A stretch of DNA of 64,000 nucleotides, from assembly GCF_010725055.1 (NCBI RefSeq), contig NZ_BJKB01000020.1, forward strand, positions 1-64,000, given 5' to 3'. Below are positions 7,932 to 16,221 of this stretch, one piece after another (within the stretch, counting starts at the first letter, position 1; each line of letters starts with the position of its first letter). The notes beneath the pieces are model-generated. The model saw only the letters and a program-made list of their open reading frames with translations. It had not been told where the DNA came from and did no database searches. Position numbers and translations under genes: made by a program. This DNA is from Gelidibacter japonicus (GTDB lineage: Bacteria > Bacteroidota > Bacteroidia > Flavobacteriales > Flavobacteriaceae).

Positions 7932-8825
7932 CTATAGACTCACATTTTTTCGAAAATTGATCATTACTACTGCAAATAAAATAATGACAATTCCCAACCA
8001 TTGTAAGTTGCTTATCTCCTCGTTTAAAACCCAATACGCACTGAGAACCGAAATGGGGATTTCTAAAGCGGCAATAATACTCCCCAAACCCGTGCCAATT
8101 ACTGGGAAACCTTTATTGAACAAAACCGGTGGAAGAATAGTGCCAAAACAGCCCAGAAAGACGCCCCAGGTTATAAAAATAGTCCAATTAAATTCTTGCA
8201 GAATTTGAACGTTCCAAAATAGCACAATGACAATGAGCCCTCCATACACCAAATATTGGCTCCGTACAAGATTAGGCAATTTAAGTCCGACCCGACTCGT
8301 GCCGTACATCATTCCTGTAAATGACATGGCTGCCAAAAGACCAAAGCCGATGCCTTTTAGATTAAGTTCAATGTCAGTTTCAAAAATTTTCGCGGCCAAC
8401 ATGGTTCCAACAATAGCCACAAACGCACCAAGTACTTTTCCCCTATTGACCAAGGCACGTGCCGTAAAAAACTCCAAAACCACGCCCATCCAAATCGTCT
8501 GCATCAATAGTATAATTCCGATAGATACCGGCACATATTGAATGGATAGGTAATAAAAGCTACTGGTCAGCCCAGAGAAACCTCCAAACAGCATCAATTT
8601 AATTTTGGGATGCAGTGACTTGCTTTCAGCTTGAGGTGTTACCGATTTTTTGGAAAACAAAAACACCAAAGCACTCAATATAAAAGCCCCAAATAAGTAT
8701 TGTGAAAAAGCAAGACCAGCCGTACCAATGCCCTGGTTATTGGCATATTTGACAAAGGTTGCCAAAACCCCGTAACTGGTTGCGCCAATAGCAACATATA
8801 AAACACTTTTTAACTGAGTATTCAT
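7932..8825 (-). CDS. DMT-superfamily (EamA) transporter
   Basis: The protein from the chosen ATG is 297 residues with ten hydrophobic helices and two EamA-like halves, the normal size for the drug/metabolite transporter superfamily. The upstream half has the typical SYGVLATFVKYANNQG and GLTSSFYYLSIQYVPVSI patterns, and the C-terminal half has GTGLGSIIAALEIPISVLSAY, matching the conserved end of EamA domains. I start at 8825 (MNTQLKSVL), because the 12 extra residues from an ATG at 8861 (MGINRKSISFF) precede the first helix without conservation. It probably exports a metabolite or amino acid; substrate unknown. It is a separate unit from the iron operon. Confidence 0.88.
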   Translation of the reverse strand: MNTQLKSVLYVAIGATSYGVLATFVKYANNQGIGTAGLAFSQYLFGAFILSALVFLFSKKSVTPQAESKSLHPKIKLMLFGGFSGLTSSFYYLSIQYVPVSIGIILLMQTIWMGVVLEFFTARALVNRGKVLGAFVAIVGTMLAAKIFETDIELNLKGIGFGLLAAMSFTGMMYGTSRVGLKLPNLVRSQYLVYGGLIVIVLFWNVQILQEFNWTIFITWGVFLGCFGTILPPVLFNKGFPVIGTGLGSIIAALEIPISVLSAYWVLNEEISNLQWLGIVIILFAVVMINFRKNVSL

Positions 8826-9265
8826 AATAAAAAAACTAATGGATTTACGGTTTATTCCCAATAGTGGGGTTTAATGCCTCGAAGCTATTATGACACCCCA
8901 TGCGAAACTTGCGCTGGCAAATCTAAACATTTCCACACGAATCTGAAGACGTCAAAAACCACTCCTTTCTGACAAGACATTCTTGAGACCATTTTATTAC
9001 CTGAAACCAACCAAATTTCCTGCGATTTTAATATAATATGATAACCTAATTAAGTTGAAAAATGCTTAGTTTAGTGTTTAATAATTATCATTCTATCAAC
9101 CACCGCTATCCATTGAAAATTTTCACTAATACCTCACACTCAATTTCCTTTAACAAAAGAAAGGTTTGTCGCTTCCCAAAACCGACCATTGTTCCCGCTT
9201 TCGGTAATACTTTGGAACATGCAGCTAATAATTTCATAACCTTAGACGCTATTACACCATAATTC
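8826..9265. other. Divergent intergenic region, no gene seen
   Basis: About 440 bp lie between the DMT transporter and the FAD dehydrogenase, which are transcribed away from each other. A 66-codon open frame at 9062-9262 has no domain, no start context and a composition unlike its neighbours, so I do not call it. Promoters for both genes must lie here, but I cannot place them with confidence. Confidence 0.5.
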
Positions 9266-10885
9266 ATGAAGGCCCTGAACTACGAAAATATCATTGTTGG
9301 AGGAGGCTTGGCAGGAATATCAACAGCCATTGAGCTCTTAGACCATAATAAAAAAGTGCTCATTATTGAAAGAGATGTGGAGGAGCATTTTGGCGGATTG
9401 GCAAAAAAATCCTTTGGCGGTATTTTGTTTTCTGGAACACCTCAGCAAAAAAAATCTGGGATCAAAGATTCACCGCAATTACTTTACGAGGACTGGATGC
9501 GTTATGGCGATTTCACCGAAACCGATAGTTTAGGCGCACAATGGGCCAAATTTTACTCAGACAATTCCATATCCGTCATTTACAATTGGCTTATTGCAAA
9601 AAAAGTCGACTTCCTTCCTGTGGTCAATTGGCCTGAACGCGGCATGGATGTCAAAGGGAATTCGGTTCCGAGATGGCATATTACCTGGGGAACGGGTTAT
9701 GATTTAACCAATAAAGTGACCAACTATTTATTGAATCATCCAAAAAAAGAACATCTTGAAATAAAGTTTCAACACAAGGTAGAATCAATAATCATCGATA
9801 ATAAAAAGACCGTAGGTGTGGAGGTCATCGACGAATTGACAAAAGAAAGATTCAACATCACTTCTGAAAACATCATTATTGCATCCGGTGGAATTATGGG
9901 CGGCGATTTAAAACTGGTCAAAAGTCATTGGCCAACGCGGTTCCAGACCCCACCAGATAATTTATTAAATGGCTCTCACAAATATGCTGATGGCACCATA
10001 CATTTGGATTTAGACAAAAAAGGAATCCCTTCAACCCATCTAAACAAACAATGGCATTATGCTGCCGGAATTCCCACACCCAATCCAGAGAGAGGAAAAT
10101 TCAGGGATGGTTTAAGTTTAGTTCCGCCACGATCGGCCATTTGGGTGGATGCTACAGGAAAAAGGTTTAGGCCTCCGCTTGTTGCTTATACAGATACTTC
10201 GTATTTTGTTGAACATATCCTCAAAACCAAGGATCAGTACTCATGGAGTATTATGAATTGGAAAATTGCCATAAAGGAATTGGCTGTTTCAGGTTCTGAT
10301 TATATGACGGCTTTTAGAAATCGGGATAAATTGAGATTGATAAAAGACGTTCTCTTTGGAAATAAAGATTTGGTCAATAGATTGATTGAAGAATCGGACC
10401 ACTTTATTGTGGCAGATACGCTTCCCAACTTGGTGAAAAAGATGAATGAGCAAGACGAAAATAACGTTGTGGATTTAGAAACTCTTGAAAAGGATTTGAA
10501 AGCTTATGACGACGAGATCGATAGAGGTAAAAAGTATTTTAATGACGAACAATTACGGCGTTTGGTGAACTTCAGATTGTACAAAGGGGATAAAATCAGA
10601 ACTTCAAAATTTCAAAAGATTTTAGACCCAAAAGCTGGACCATTGATTGCTGTAAAACAATATATATTAAGCAGAAAAAGCTTGGGAGGCCTTCCTACCA
10701 ACCTCAACTCGCAAGTGATTGATAAGAATGGTGATACAGTATCAGGATTATACGCTGTAGGTGAATCTGCCGGATTTGGAGGTGGAGGCATTCATGGATC
10801 ACGATCATTGGAAGGCACTTTTTTAGGATCGTGTATCTTAACAGGCAGAGTTGCCGGTGCACATATAGCAGGAATAAAACTTTAA
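9266..10885 (+). CDS. FAD-binding dehydrogenase, fumarate reductase/3-ketosteroid dehydrogenase-like
   Basis: The 539-residue protein opens with a dinucleotide-binding motif, IIVGGGLAGIS (G12-x-G14-x-x-G17), ending the first beta-alpha-beta at IIERD. The C-terminal flavin site is clear: LYAVGESAGFGGGGIHGSRS then a glycine-rich SILTGR-type end. This matches the soluble FAD_binding_2 group (predicted oxidoreductases related to fumarate reductase and ketosteroid dehydrogenase). It has no signal peptide, so it acts in the cytosol. The next gene, a ThDP enzyme, begins 10 nt after its stop, so the two form an operon and probably act on the same compound. Substrate not known. Confidence 0.88.
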   Translation: MKALNYENIIVGGGLAGISTAIELLDHNKKVLIIERDVEEHFGGLAKKSFGGILFSGTPQQKKSGIKDSPQLLYEDWMRYGDFTETDSLGAQWAKFYSDNSISVIYNWLIAKKVDFLPVVNWPERGMDVKGNSVPRWHITWGTGYDLTNKVTNYLLNHPKKEHLEIKFQHKVESIIIDNKKTVGVEVIDELTKERFNITSENIIIASGGIMGGDLKLVKSHWPTRFQTPPDNLLNGSHKYADGTIHLDLDKKGIPSTHLNKQWHYAAGIPTPNPERGKFRDGLSLVPPRSAIWVDATGKRFRPPLVAYTDTSYFVEHILKTKDQYSWSIMNWKIAIKELAVSGSDYMTAFRNRDKLRLIKDVLFGNKDLVNRLIEESDHFIVADTLPNLVKKMNEQDENNVVDLETLEKDLKAYDDEIDRGKKYFNDEQLRRLVNFRLYKGDKIRTSKFQKILDPKAGPLIAVKQYILSRKSLGGLPTNLNSQVIDKNGDTVSGLYAVGESAGFGGGGIHGSRSLEGTFLGSCILTGRVAGAHIAGIKL

Positions 10886-10895
10886 ATCGAATATT

Positions 10896-12623
10896 ATGAA
10901 GAAAACTGGCGCATGGTTACTGGTCAAGGCATTAGAGCAACTACCGATATCGCACACCTTTGGTATTCCAGGAGTGCACAATACCGAAATTTATGATGAG
11001 CTGAACAAGTCTTCAAAAATCAAACCTATATTGGTCACCCATGAAGGTGGCGGTGCCTTTATGGCCGATGCGGTCAGTCGTACCTCAGAGACAATAGGCA
11101 CCATGGTCATTGTACCAGCCGCTGGAATTACGCATGCTTTAAGCGGAATAGGCGAAGCTTTTTTGGACGGGATTCCTATGCTTATTATCTCGGGTGGCAT
11201 TCGGACTGATGTCAATAAAAGCTATCAGCTTCACGAGTGGGATATGCATTCAGTATTGAGCGGCATCACCAAAAAAACCTATCATATAAAAAAGCATGAA
11301 GAGATTATGGCGAGTGTTTTTGAGGCTTATACCATCGCAGTTTCTGGAAATCCTGGTCCTGTTTTTATAGAAATACCCACGAATATTCAAATGTTTAAAG
11401 GCGAAGTTTCGGAGATTCTATCGTTTAAAAAACCAGAAATTAAACCAACAGTTACCGCCGCGCAATTGGACGAAGCAATCAAGATCATTTCAGAATCTAA
11501 AAAAGTAGGACTGTTTTTAGGATGGGGCGCTAAAGAGGCAACAGCAACGAGCATTCAGATTGCCGAGCGACTAAATGCTCCGGTATCCACAACACTGCAA
11601 GGATTTAGTGTATTTCCTGGTGATCATGAATTATTTACGGGAATGGGCTTTGGCCCCGCATCTGTTCCCGCTTCGGAAAACGCGTTTAAAGATGTGGATT
11701 GTTTAATTGCGGTAGGCACACGATTTGCCGAAATTCCAACGGGCAGTTTCGGCGCCAGAGTACCTGAAAATTTGATCCATATCGATATTGACGAAAATGT
11801 ATTCGATAAGAATTATAAGAGCAAATTGGCCATTCAAGGCGATGCGAAACTGGTTTTAGACAGTTTGTTGGCAGAACTCATCAACAAGAATATCGAAAAA
11901 TCCAATCCTAATTTAATTAGTTCCATAGCAAAAGACAGACAGGCCTATTATAAGGAATGGTCTGATTTTAAATTCGATCGGGTCAATCCTTATCACTTTT
12001 TCACGAGTTTAAGAGCTCATCTCGACGACGATGCCATTACTGTTTTAGATGATGGCAACCACACTTTTTTGACGGTTGAGTTATTTCAAAATCTAAAAAG
12101 CAAGCATTTAATTAGCCCCACCGATTTCAATTGTATGGGCTATTGTGTGCCGGCGGCCATTGGTGCTAAATTTGCCAATCCCAACAAACAAGTGGTCGGC
12201 ATTGTTGGCGATGGTGCATTTTTGATGACCGGACTCGAATTGTTGACCGCAAAACGAAATGAACTTGGAATTGCAATTTTCGTTTTTCACGATGGCGAAC
12301 TTTCCCAAATATCCCAAGGTCAAGAAATCCCTTACAATAGAAAAACAGCTACTGTATTGGGCGATTTCAATATCGATGGCATTGCACATGCGGTTGGCGC
12401 CGACTATTTGGTTATAAAAAATGACGATCAAATTGACGACGTTATCAGTAAGGCTCTCAAAGCGGCGCAGTCAAATAAAACGGTCTTAGTTGATGTACAT
12501 ATCGATTATAAAAAACGCACGCGATTTACGCAAGGTGTTGTGAAATCCGTTTTAGGAAATTTTCCATTGAGCGATAAAGTTCGATTTATTGGCAGAGCGG
12601 TGAAGAGAAAGATTTTGGGATAA
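10896..12623 (+). CDS. Thiamine diphosphate-dependent enzyme, acetolactate synthase-like
   Basis: The 575-residue chain has the three domains of the pyruvate oxidase/acetolactate synthase family: N-terminal PYR domain with catalytic Glu50 (THEGGGAF), central domain (about 190-330) and C-terminal PP domain with the metal motif starting GDGAFLMTG (438-). The usual closing NN of that motif is His465-Asp466 here; Asp can still ligate magnesium, but the first Asn is replaced. There is no obvious regulatory small subunit nearby, so it is unlikely to be the biosynthetic IlvB. It is co-transcribed with the FAD dehydrogenase. A 2-oxoacid decarboxylase or carboligase is plausible; the true reaction is unknown. 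Confidence 0.88.
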   Translation: MKKTGAWLLVKALEQLPISHTFGIPGVHNTEIYDELNKSSKIKPILVTHEGGGAFMADAVSRTSETIGTMVIVPAAGITHALSGIGEAFLDGIPMLIISGGIRTDVNKSYQLHEWDMHSVLSGITKKTYHIKKHEEIMASVFEAYTIAVSGNPGPVFIEIPTNIQMFKGEVSEILSFKKPEIKPTVTAAQLDEAIKIISESKKVGLFLGWGAKEATATSIQIAERLNAPVSTTLQGFSVFPGDHELFTGMGFGPASVPASENAFKDVDCLIAVGTRFAEIPTGSFGARVPENLIHIDIDENVFDKNYKSKLAIQGDAKLVLDSLLAELINKNIEKSNPNLISSIAKDRQAYYKEWSDFKFDRVNPYHFFTSLRAHLDDDAITVLDDGNHTFLTVELFQNLKSKHLISPTDFNCMGYCVPAAIGAKFANPNKQVVGIVGDGAFLMTGLELLTAKRNELGIAIFVFHDGELSQISQGQEIPYNRKTATVLGDFNIDGIAHAVGADYLVIKNDDQIDDVISKALKAAQSNKTVLVDVHIDYKKRTRFTQGVVKSVLGNFPLSDKVRFIGRAVKRKILG

Positions 12624-12724
12624 GAAATTATTTAACAAGGTTTCATGGCTTTTTGAAAATAAGAGTCGTTTTATTTTGAAGTTGTAGTTTATATAACGCA
12701 ACCTTTCAACACAAATCCCATCTT

Positions 12725-13117
12725 ATGAAAAACACCATTATGAAACCAAAAATCTTAATTCTAATCGGGCTTTTAATGATCATCTCTTCTTGTAAAAATG
12801 ATGATGACAGTTTCCATTCTGAAATAAATGGAGATTATATCGGAATTTTTGAGCGTAATGAAAATTCTTCCAAGGTTGAATTGCGTTTTGATAATGGGTC
12901 ATTCAATGGACAGAGTGAAATCGAAAAATTCCCAGCAATTTGCAATGGAACTTATTCAATTTCCGGAAACACAATAAGCTTTTTTAATGAGTGCCCTTGG
13001 ACCGCCGAGTTTGATTGGTCGTTGATTTTAAACGGTGAATGGACGTTTCGTTTAGGTGAAAACTCACTAACAATGACCAATCCGATTGGTGATAAGTACA
13101 CTTTGACCAAACAGTAA
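12725..13117 (+). CDS. Small lipoprotein of unknown function
   Basis: The 130-residue product has a lipoprotein signal with IISS before Cys23, followed by an acidic KNDDD stretch often found in surface-exposed flavobacterial lipoproteins. The remainder is rich in alternating hydrophobic and polar residues (GTYSISGNTISFF, TFRLGENSLTM), suggesting a small beta-barrel or lipocalin-like fold similar in layout to META or lipocalin-like lipoproteins. I do not recognise the family. It stands alone, about 100 bp after the ThDP gene. A second ATG five codons downstream is an alternative start. Confidence 0.75.
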   Translation: MKNTIMKPKILILIGLLMIISSCKNDDDSFHSEINGDYIGIFERNENSSKVELRFDNGSFNGQSEIEKFPAICNGTYSISGNTISFFNECPWTAEFDWSLILNGEWTFRLGENSLTMTNPIGDKYTLTKQ

Positions 13118-13295
13118 AAATGTACTGCTATATTGTTATGATTTATTACATTGGCTATGGTAACTTGTTAAAAAGTGTCCTATGTCAGATTCAAATTTTT
13201 TTGATAATTTTTAACTGCCGGCTCTTAAATTTTCAGAGGTTTATATCAATGAACTTTATGGTCTTTAAATACAGATAAAAAATTGACAATTCAGT

Positions 13296-13526
13296 TCAAA
13301 TCCAATCAAGAAAATCTTTTTTAGATAATCCTAATTGTTTTAAGGCATTTTTTATAATAAATTCAGGAACGGGATCAACATGCGATTGAACAGTGATTGG
13401 TCTTAAAAGATCACTTCTTGTCCAATGTTCATGACCACCAGTGGTCCTATTGCATGAACATCCTTGATCTTTCAGAAAATCTCGATATAATTTAAGTGGA
13501 ATATTTCTTAAATGCTTCGTCGACAT
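13296..13526 (-). CDS. hicA: HicA-family toxin (mRNA interferase)
   Basis: The 76-residue basic protein has the dsRBD-like HicA layout: an N-terminal helix, then TTGGHEHWTR with the catalytic-type histidine in the G-x-H position, a strand RPITVQSH and the C-terminal helix IIKNALKQLGLSK, which matches the conserved end of HicA. HicA toxins cleave mRNA without ribosome dependence when not bound by HicB. It lies 5 nt downstream of the antitoxin gene. The order antitoxin then toxin is the reverse of the classical hicAB. Low GC in this block and lack of ties to neighbours suggest a mobile module. Confidence 0.82.
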   Translation of the reverse strand: MSTKHLRNIPLKLYRDFLKDQGCSCNRTTGGHEHWTRSDLLRPITVQSHVDPVPEFIIKNALKQLGLSKKDFLDWI

Positions 13527-13531
13527 AAAGG

Positions 13532-13915
13532 CTAATAGGCAAATTCAACATCTTCTCTTGAAACCTTATAACTCTTGTTATTAACAATGTCATTGTATAA
13601 TGGATTTAAAGAAACCAAATCAGAATCCTTTGGTGGATCGAATTTTGGTTTTTTCTTTGAACCTCTAATCGCCCAACCTAATTCTTTTAAAACCTTCTCT
13701 AAGGTTTTTTTATTATTAGTATAACGAAAGAATTCATGGAGTGCTTCAGAAAAAGACTGCTTTGCTTCTGCCTGAGTGTATCCATAACCGCTTAAATCCA
13801 AAGCAGGGGAATAAATAATGATAACGTTATCTTCCTCAAATTCTACCAACGAAAGACCAACATGATACTTCCCATTTCCAAACCCCAAATCAGCAGTCAA
13901 CTGTAAATTAGACAT
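13532..13915 (-). CDS. hicB: HicB-family antitoxin
   Basis: This 127-residue protein has the RNase H-like HicB N-terminal fold: strands YHVGLSLVEFE and NVIIIYSPALDLSGYGYTQ, followed by the helix AEAKQSFSEALHEFF that is diagnostic for HicB. The C-terminal part (KKTLEKVLKELGW and after) is longer and basic and might bind DNA or the toxin, in place of the ribbon-helix-helix or HTH of other HicB proteins. It precedes hicA by 5 nt, a translationally linked pair. A TATATTTG promoter element lies 22 nt upstream of the start, so autoregulation is likely but no palindrome was noted. Confidence 0.82.
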   Translation of the reverse strand: MSNLQLTADLGFGNGKYHVGLSLVEFEEDNVIIIYSPALDLSGYGYTQAEAKQSFSEALHEFFRYTNNKKTLEKVLKELGWAIRGSKKKPKFDPPKDSDLVSLNPLYNDIVNNKSYKVSREDVEFAY

Positions 13916-13936
13916 AAGATTATTTTATTATTTATT

Positions 13937-13944
13937 CAAATATA
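13937..13944 (-). promoter_or_regulatory. -7 promoter element of hicB-hicA
   Basis: TATATTTG on the minus strand matches TAnnTTTG exactly and lies 21 nt before the hicB start codon. A TTGACA-like sequence is present about 20 nt further upstream; the usual TTTG at the -33 position is not seen. Confidence 0.55.
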
Positions 13945-14074
13945 TGCAATTATTAAAAACCAGTGTCAATAACCTATATAACAAAAAAATAATTAATTAT
14001 TGATCGATTGAAATATAACGCATATATAAATTATGATATTTTAGTCGCAAAAGAATGATCTCAATTACATACTT

Positions 14075-15238
14075 CTAATCTCTTCTTGTAAAGCTACTCA
14101 AGCCTACCCAAGCCGCATTCTGTTTGTCACTTTCAATGGCGGCATGAATAAACTGTACGCCTCTAATGCCGTCGTACACGGTAGGATAATCGGGTGTTTC
14201 AATTTTCGTATCCGTTAGAGATGCATTTACATGTGTGGCAAAGTTCTTATAGACATTGGCAAAAGCTTCCAAATAGCCTTCCGGATGACCAGCCGGAATG
14301 CGAGATGCCGCTATAGCATTTGGATAAAGCTCATGGCCATTAGGTGTGTAAACCACTTTTGGCTTATCTATCCACCTCGTTGTTAATTCATTTGGAGTTT
14401 CCTGATGCCATTCCAAACTACCCTTTTCACCATAAACTCTAATCGAGAAATTATTTTCTTCTCCCACGGCAATTTGAGAAAAAGACATCGTCCCTTTTGC
14501 TCCATTTTCTAAGCGCAGTAAAATATTGCCATCATCGTCCAAAAGGCGACCCTTACCAAATTTTCCTAAATCTGCCGCAAGCTCCTTAACTTTTAATCCA
14601 GTGACATACTCTAACATATTATGGGCATGGGTTCCGATATCTCCCAAGGCACCACCGACACCAGACTTTGAAGGATCCACGCGCCAAACGGCTTGTTTAT
14701 TGCCCGAATCTTCAACGGCAGTTGCCATCCATCCTTGTAAATAATGGACTTGTACTTTTCTGATTTTTCCAAGATCACCATTTTTAACCATGGCTTTTGC
14801 CTGTTTCACCATTGGACTTCCAGGATAATTATGAGTCAATGCAAAATGTAATCCAGTGGATTTTACCAGCTTTTCTAAAACTTTCGCTTCATCTACAGTT
14901 AAGGTCAGCGGTTTATCGCATACGACATGGAATCCATTTTCCAAGGCTAATCTTGCAGGTCCAAAATGCATGTGGTTGGGTGTCACAATGCTTACAAAAT
15001 CCATACGAATATCTTCCGGCAATTCTTTTTCTTTAAGAATCATTTCTTCAAAACTACCATAACAGCGATCTTCAGGAAGCAACAATGCCTTACCTGATGC
15101 TTTTGACTTTTCCGCAGTGCTGCTGAAAGCACCACAGACCAATTCAATCATTCCATCAAGACCTGATGCTTTTCTGTGTACATCTCCAATAAAAGAGCCA
15201 ATGCCTCCACCGATCATTCCCATTCTTAATTTTCTCAT
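14075..15238 (-). CDS. Gfo/Idh/MocA-family oxidoreductase, cytosolic type
   Basis: The 387-residue enzyme has an N-terminal NAD(P)-binding Rossmann domain (MGMIGGGIGSFIGDVH, residues 7-22) and the C-terminal GFO_IDH_MocA dimerisation/substrate domain. The conserved CDKPLTLTVDEA provides the family lysine, and GDIGTHAHNMLEYVTG is the typical catalytic-histidine segment. No signal peptide is present, unlike its relative three genes upstream, so it probably works in the cytosol. It closes a four-gene operon with DUF1080, a Tat-exported Gfo protein and a sugar-isomerase-like lipoprotein. Expected role: NAD(H)-linked oxidation or reduction of a keto-sugar, for example interconverting 3-keto and normal sugars. 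Confidence 0.9.
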   Translation of the reverse strand: MRKLRMGMIGGGIGSFIGDVHRKASGLDGMIELVCGAFSSTAEKSKASGKALLLPEDRCYGSFEEMILKEKELPEDIRMDFVSIVTPNHMHFGPARLALENGFHVVCDKPLTLTVDEAKVLEKLVKSTGLHFALTHNYPGSPMVKQAKAMVKNGDLGKIRKVQVHYLQGWMATAVEDSGNKQAVWRVDPSKSGVGGALGDIGTHAHNMLEYVTGLKVKELAADLGKFGKGRLLDDDGNILLRLENGAKGTMSFSQIAVGEENNFSIRVYGEKGSLEWHQETPNELTTRWIDKPKVVYTPNGHELYPNAIAASRIPAGHPEGYLEAFANVYKNFATHVNASLTDTKIETPDYPTVYDGIRGVQFIHAAIESDKQNAAWVGLSSFTRRD

Positions 15239-15409
15239 GTTTGTATTATCTGTTTTGATATTTTACTTTGAATTTAAAATCATTTAAATAGAAATTCCTT
15301 GTGCGTTAGAATGATGAATCTGATGGAATAACATGTGTTGCCTATCAAAATCATTCAGGGGCACGAGGAATTTCAATACGTTGAGCTTAGGTTTTCGACA
15401 AACCTCTGC

Positions 15410-16174
15410 TTATAATTCCTTAATCTTAATATTTCTAAACCAAACGTCGTCGCCATGATCTTGTAAACCGATATAGCCTTCGTTGGCTACATCTGCCCAA
15501 TTTTCATTTAGGCTCGGGAATTTACTTCCAGCAACCAATTCGTTCCATTCCGGCGTCCACAAATGGTATTCCACAACATTGACACCATTTTGCTTATGGA
15601 CAACAGTTCCATTATAGACGGTAATCTCCACTTGATTCCATTGGCCTACAGGTTTGGCATTTTGCGGTTTTGCCGGAATCAAATCGTAGAGTGATCCTGC
15701 TTGTCTGTTGCCGTCTTTACCTAATTTAGCATCCGGGTGCTTGTCATTATCCAATACTTGCATCTCAGGTGCCGTTTTCCAGATATAATCCAAGTCTTCC
15801 TGGCCAAGATAAAAAATACCGGAATTTCCGCCTTCAGAGATTTTCCATTCCAAACTCAAAGTGAAATTTTTAAACTTTTTATCATAGATAATGTCGCCAC
15901 CATCTTTATGCCCAGCTTCACCTCGACCTGATCCTATACAATGAATGGTTCCGTCAACAATTTTCCAAGCCTCAGGAAAGTGATCCTTTTTATAACCTCG
16001 CCAACCTTCTGAAGACGTGCCATCAAAAAGAACGATCCAATCATTTTCATTATCTTCATTTACATCCATAGTTTCTGTTTCTGTTTCGGTAGTTTCCTTG
16101 GTTTTTTCTTTACAACTCGATAAGAAAGGCATGAGCACTAAGCTAAAAATGACAATCACACTTAATTTTTTCAT
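15410..16174 (-). CDS. DUF1080 lipoprotein (3-keto-disaccharide hydrolase/lyase family), paralogue 1
   Basis: The 254-residue product has a lipoprotein signal (MPFLSS before Cys21), an acidic linker of Thr/Glu/Asp, and one DUF1080 domain of concanavalin-like fold beginning DWIVLFDGTSSEGWRGY. Conserved blocks include GGDIIYDKKFKNFTL, EGGNSGIFYLGQE, PEMQVLDNDKHPDAK and the end GYIGLQDHGDDVWFRNIKI. Members of this family cleave 3-keto-glycosides by elimination or hydrolysis. The enzyme should sit in the envelope facing the periplasm or outside. Its neighbours are two Gfo/Idh/MocA proteins and a sugar-isomerase-like lipoprotein; a second DUF1080 gene lies in the divergent operon. Confidence 0.9.
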   Translation of the reverse strand: MKKLSVIVIFSLVLMPFLSSCKEKTKETTETETETMDVNEDNENDWIVLFDGTSSEGWRGYKKDHFPEAWKIVDGTIHCIGSGRGEAGHKDGGDIIYDKKFKNFTLSLEWKISEGGNSGIFYLGQEDLDYIWKTAPEMQVLDNDKHPDAKLGKDGNRQAGSLYDLIPAKPQNAKPVGQWNQVEITVYNGTVVHKQNGVNVVEYHLWTPEWNELVAGSKFPSLNENWADVANEGYIGLQDHGDDVWFRNIKIKEL

Positions 16175-16221
16175 TGGTTTACTATTTTAGATTTATATGT
16201 TATTTATTAAAATTCTATATA

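Noticed and set aside
9062-9262. Plus-strand 66-codon ORF before the FAD dehydrogenase
   Set aside because: No domain, low-complexity composition and no ribosome-binding context; stop lies just before the dehydrogenase start, as expected by chance.
10896-12623. Assignment as biosynthetic acetolactate synthase IlvB
   Set aside because: No ilvN or other branched-chain genes nearby and a replaced NN motif; the general family name is safer.
13118-13295. Search for attachment sites bordering the hicBA block
   Set aside because: No direct repeats or tRNA edges were seen near the pair, so a mobile island boundary cannot be supported.
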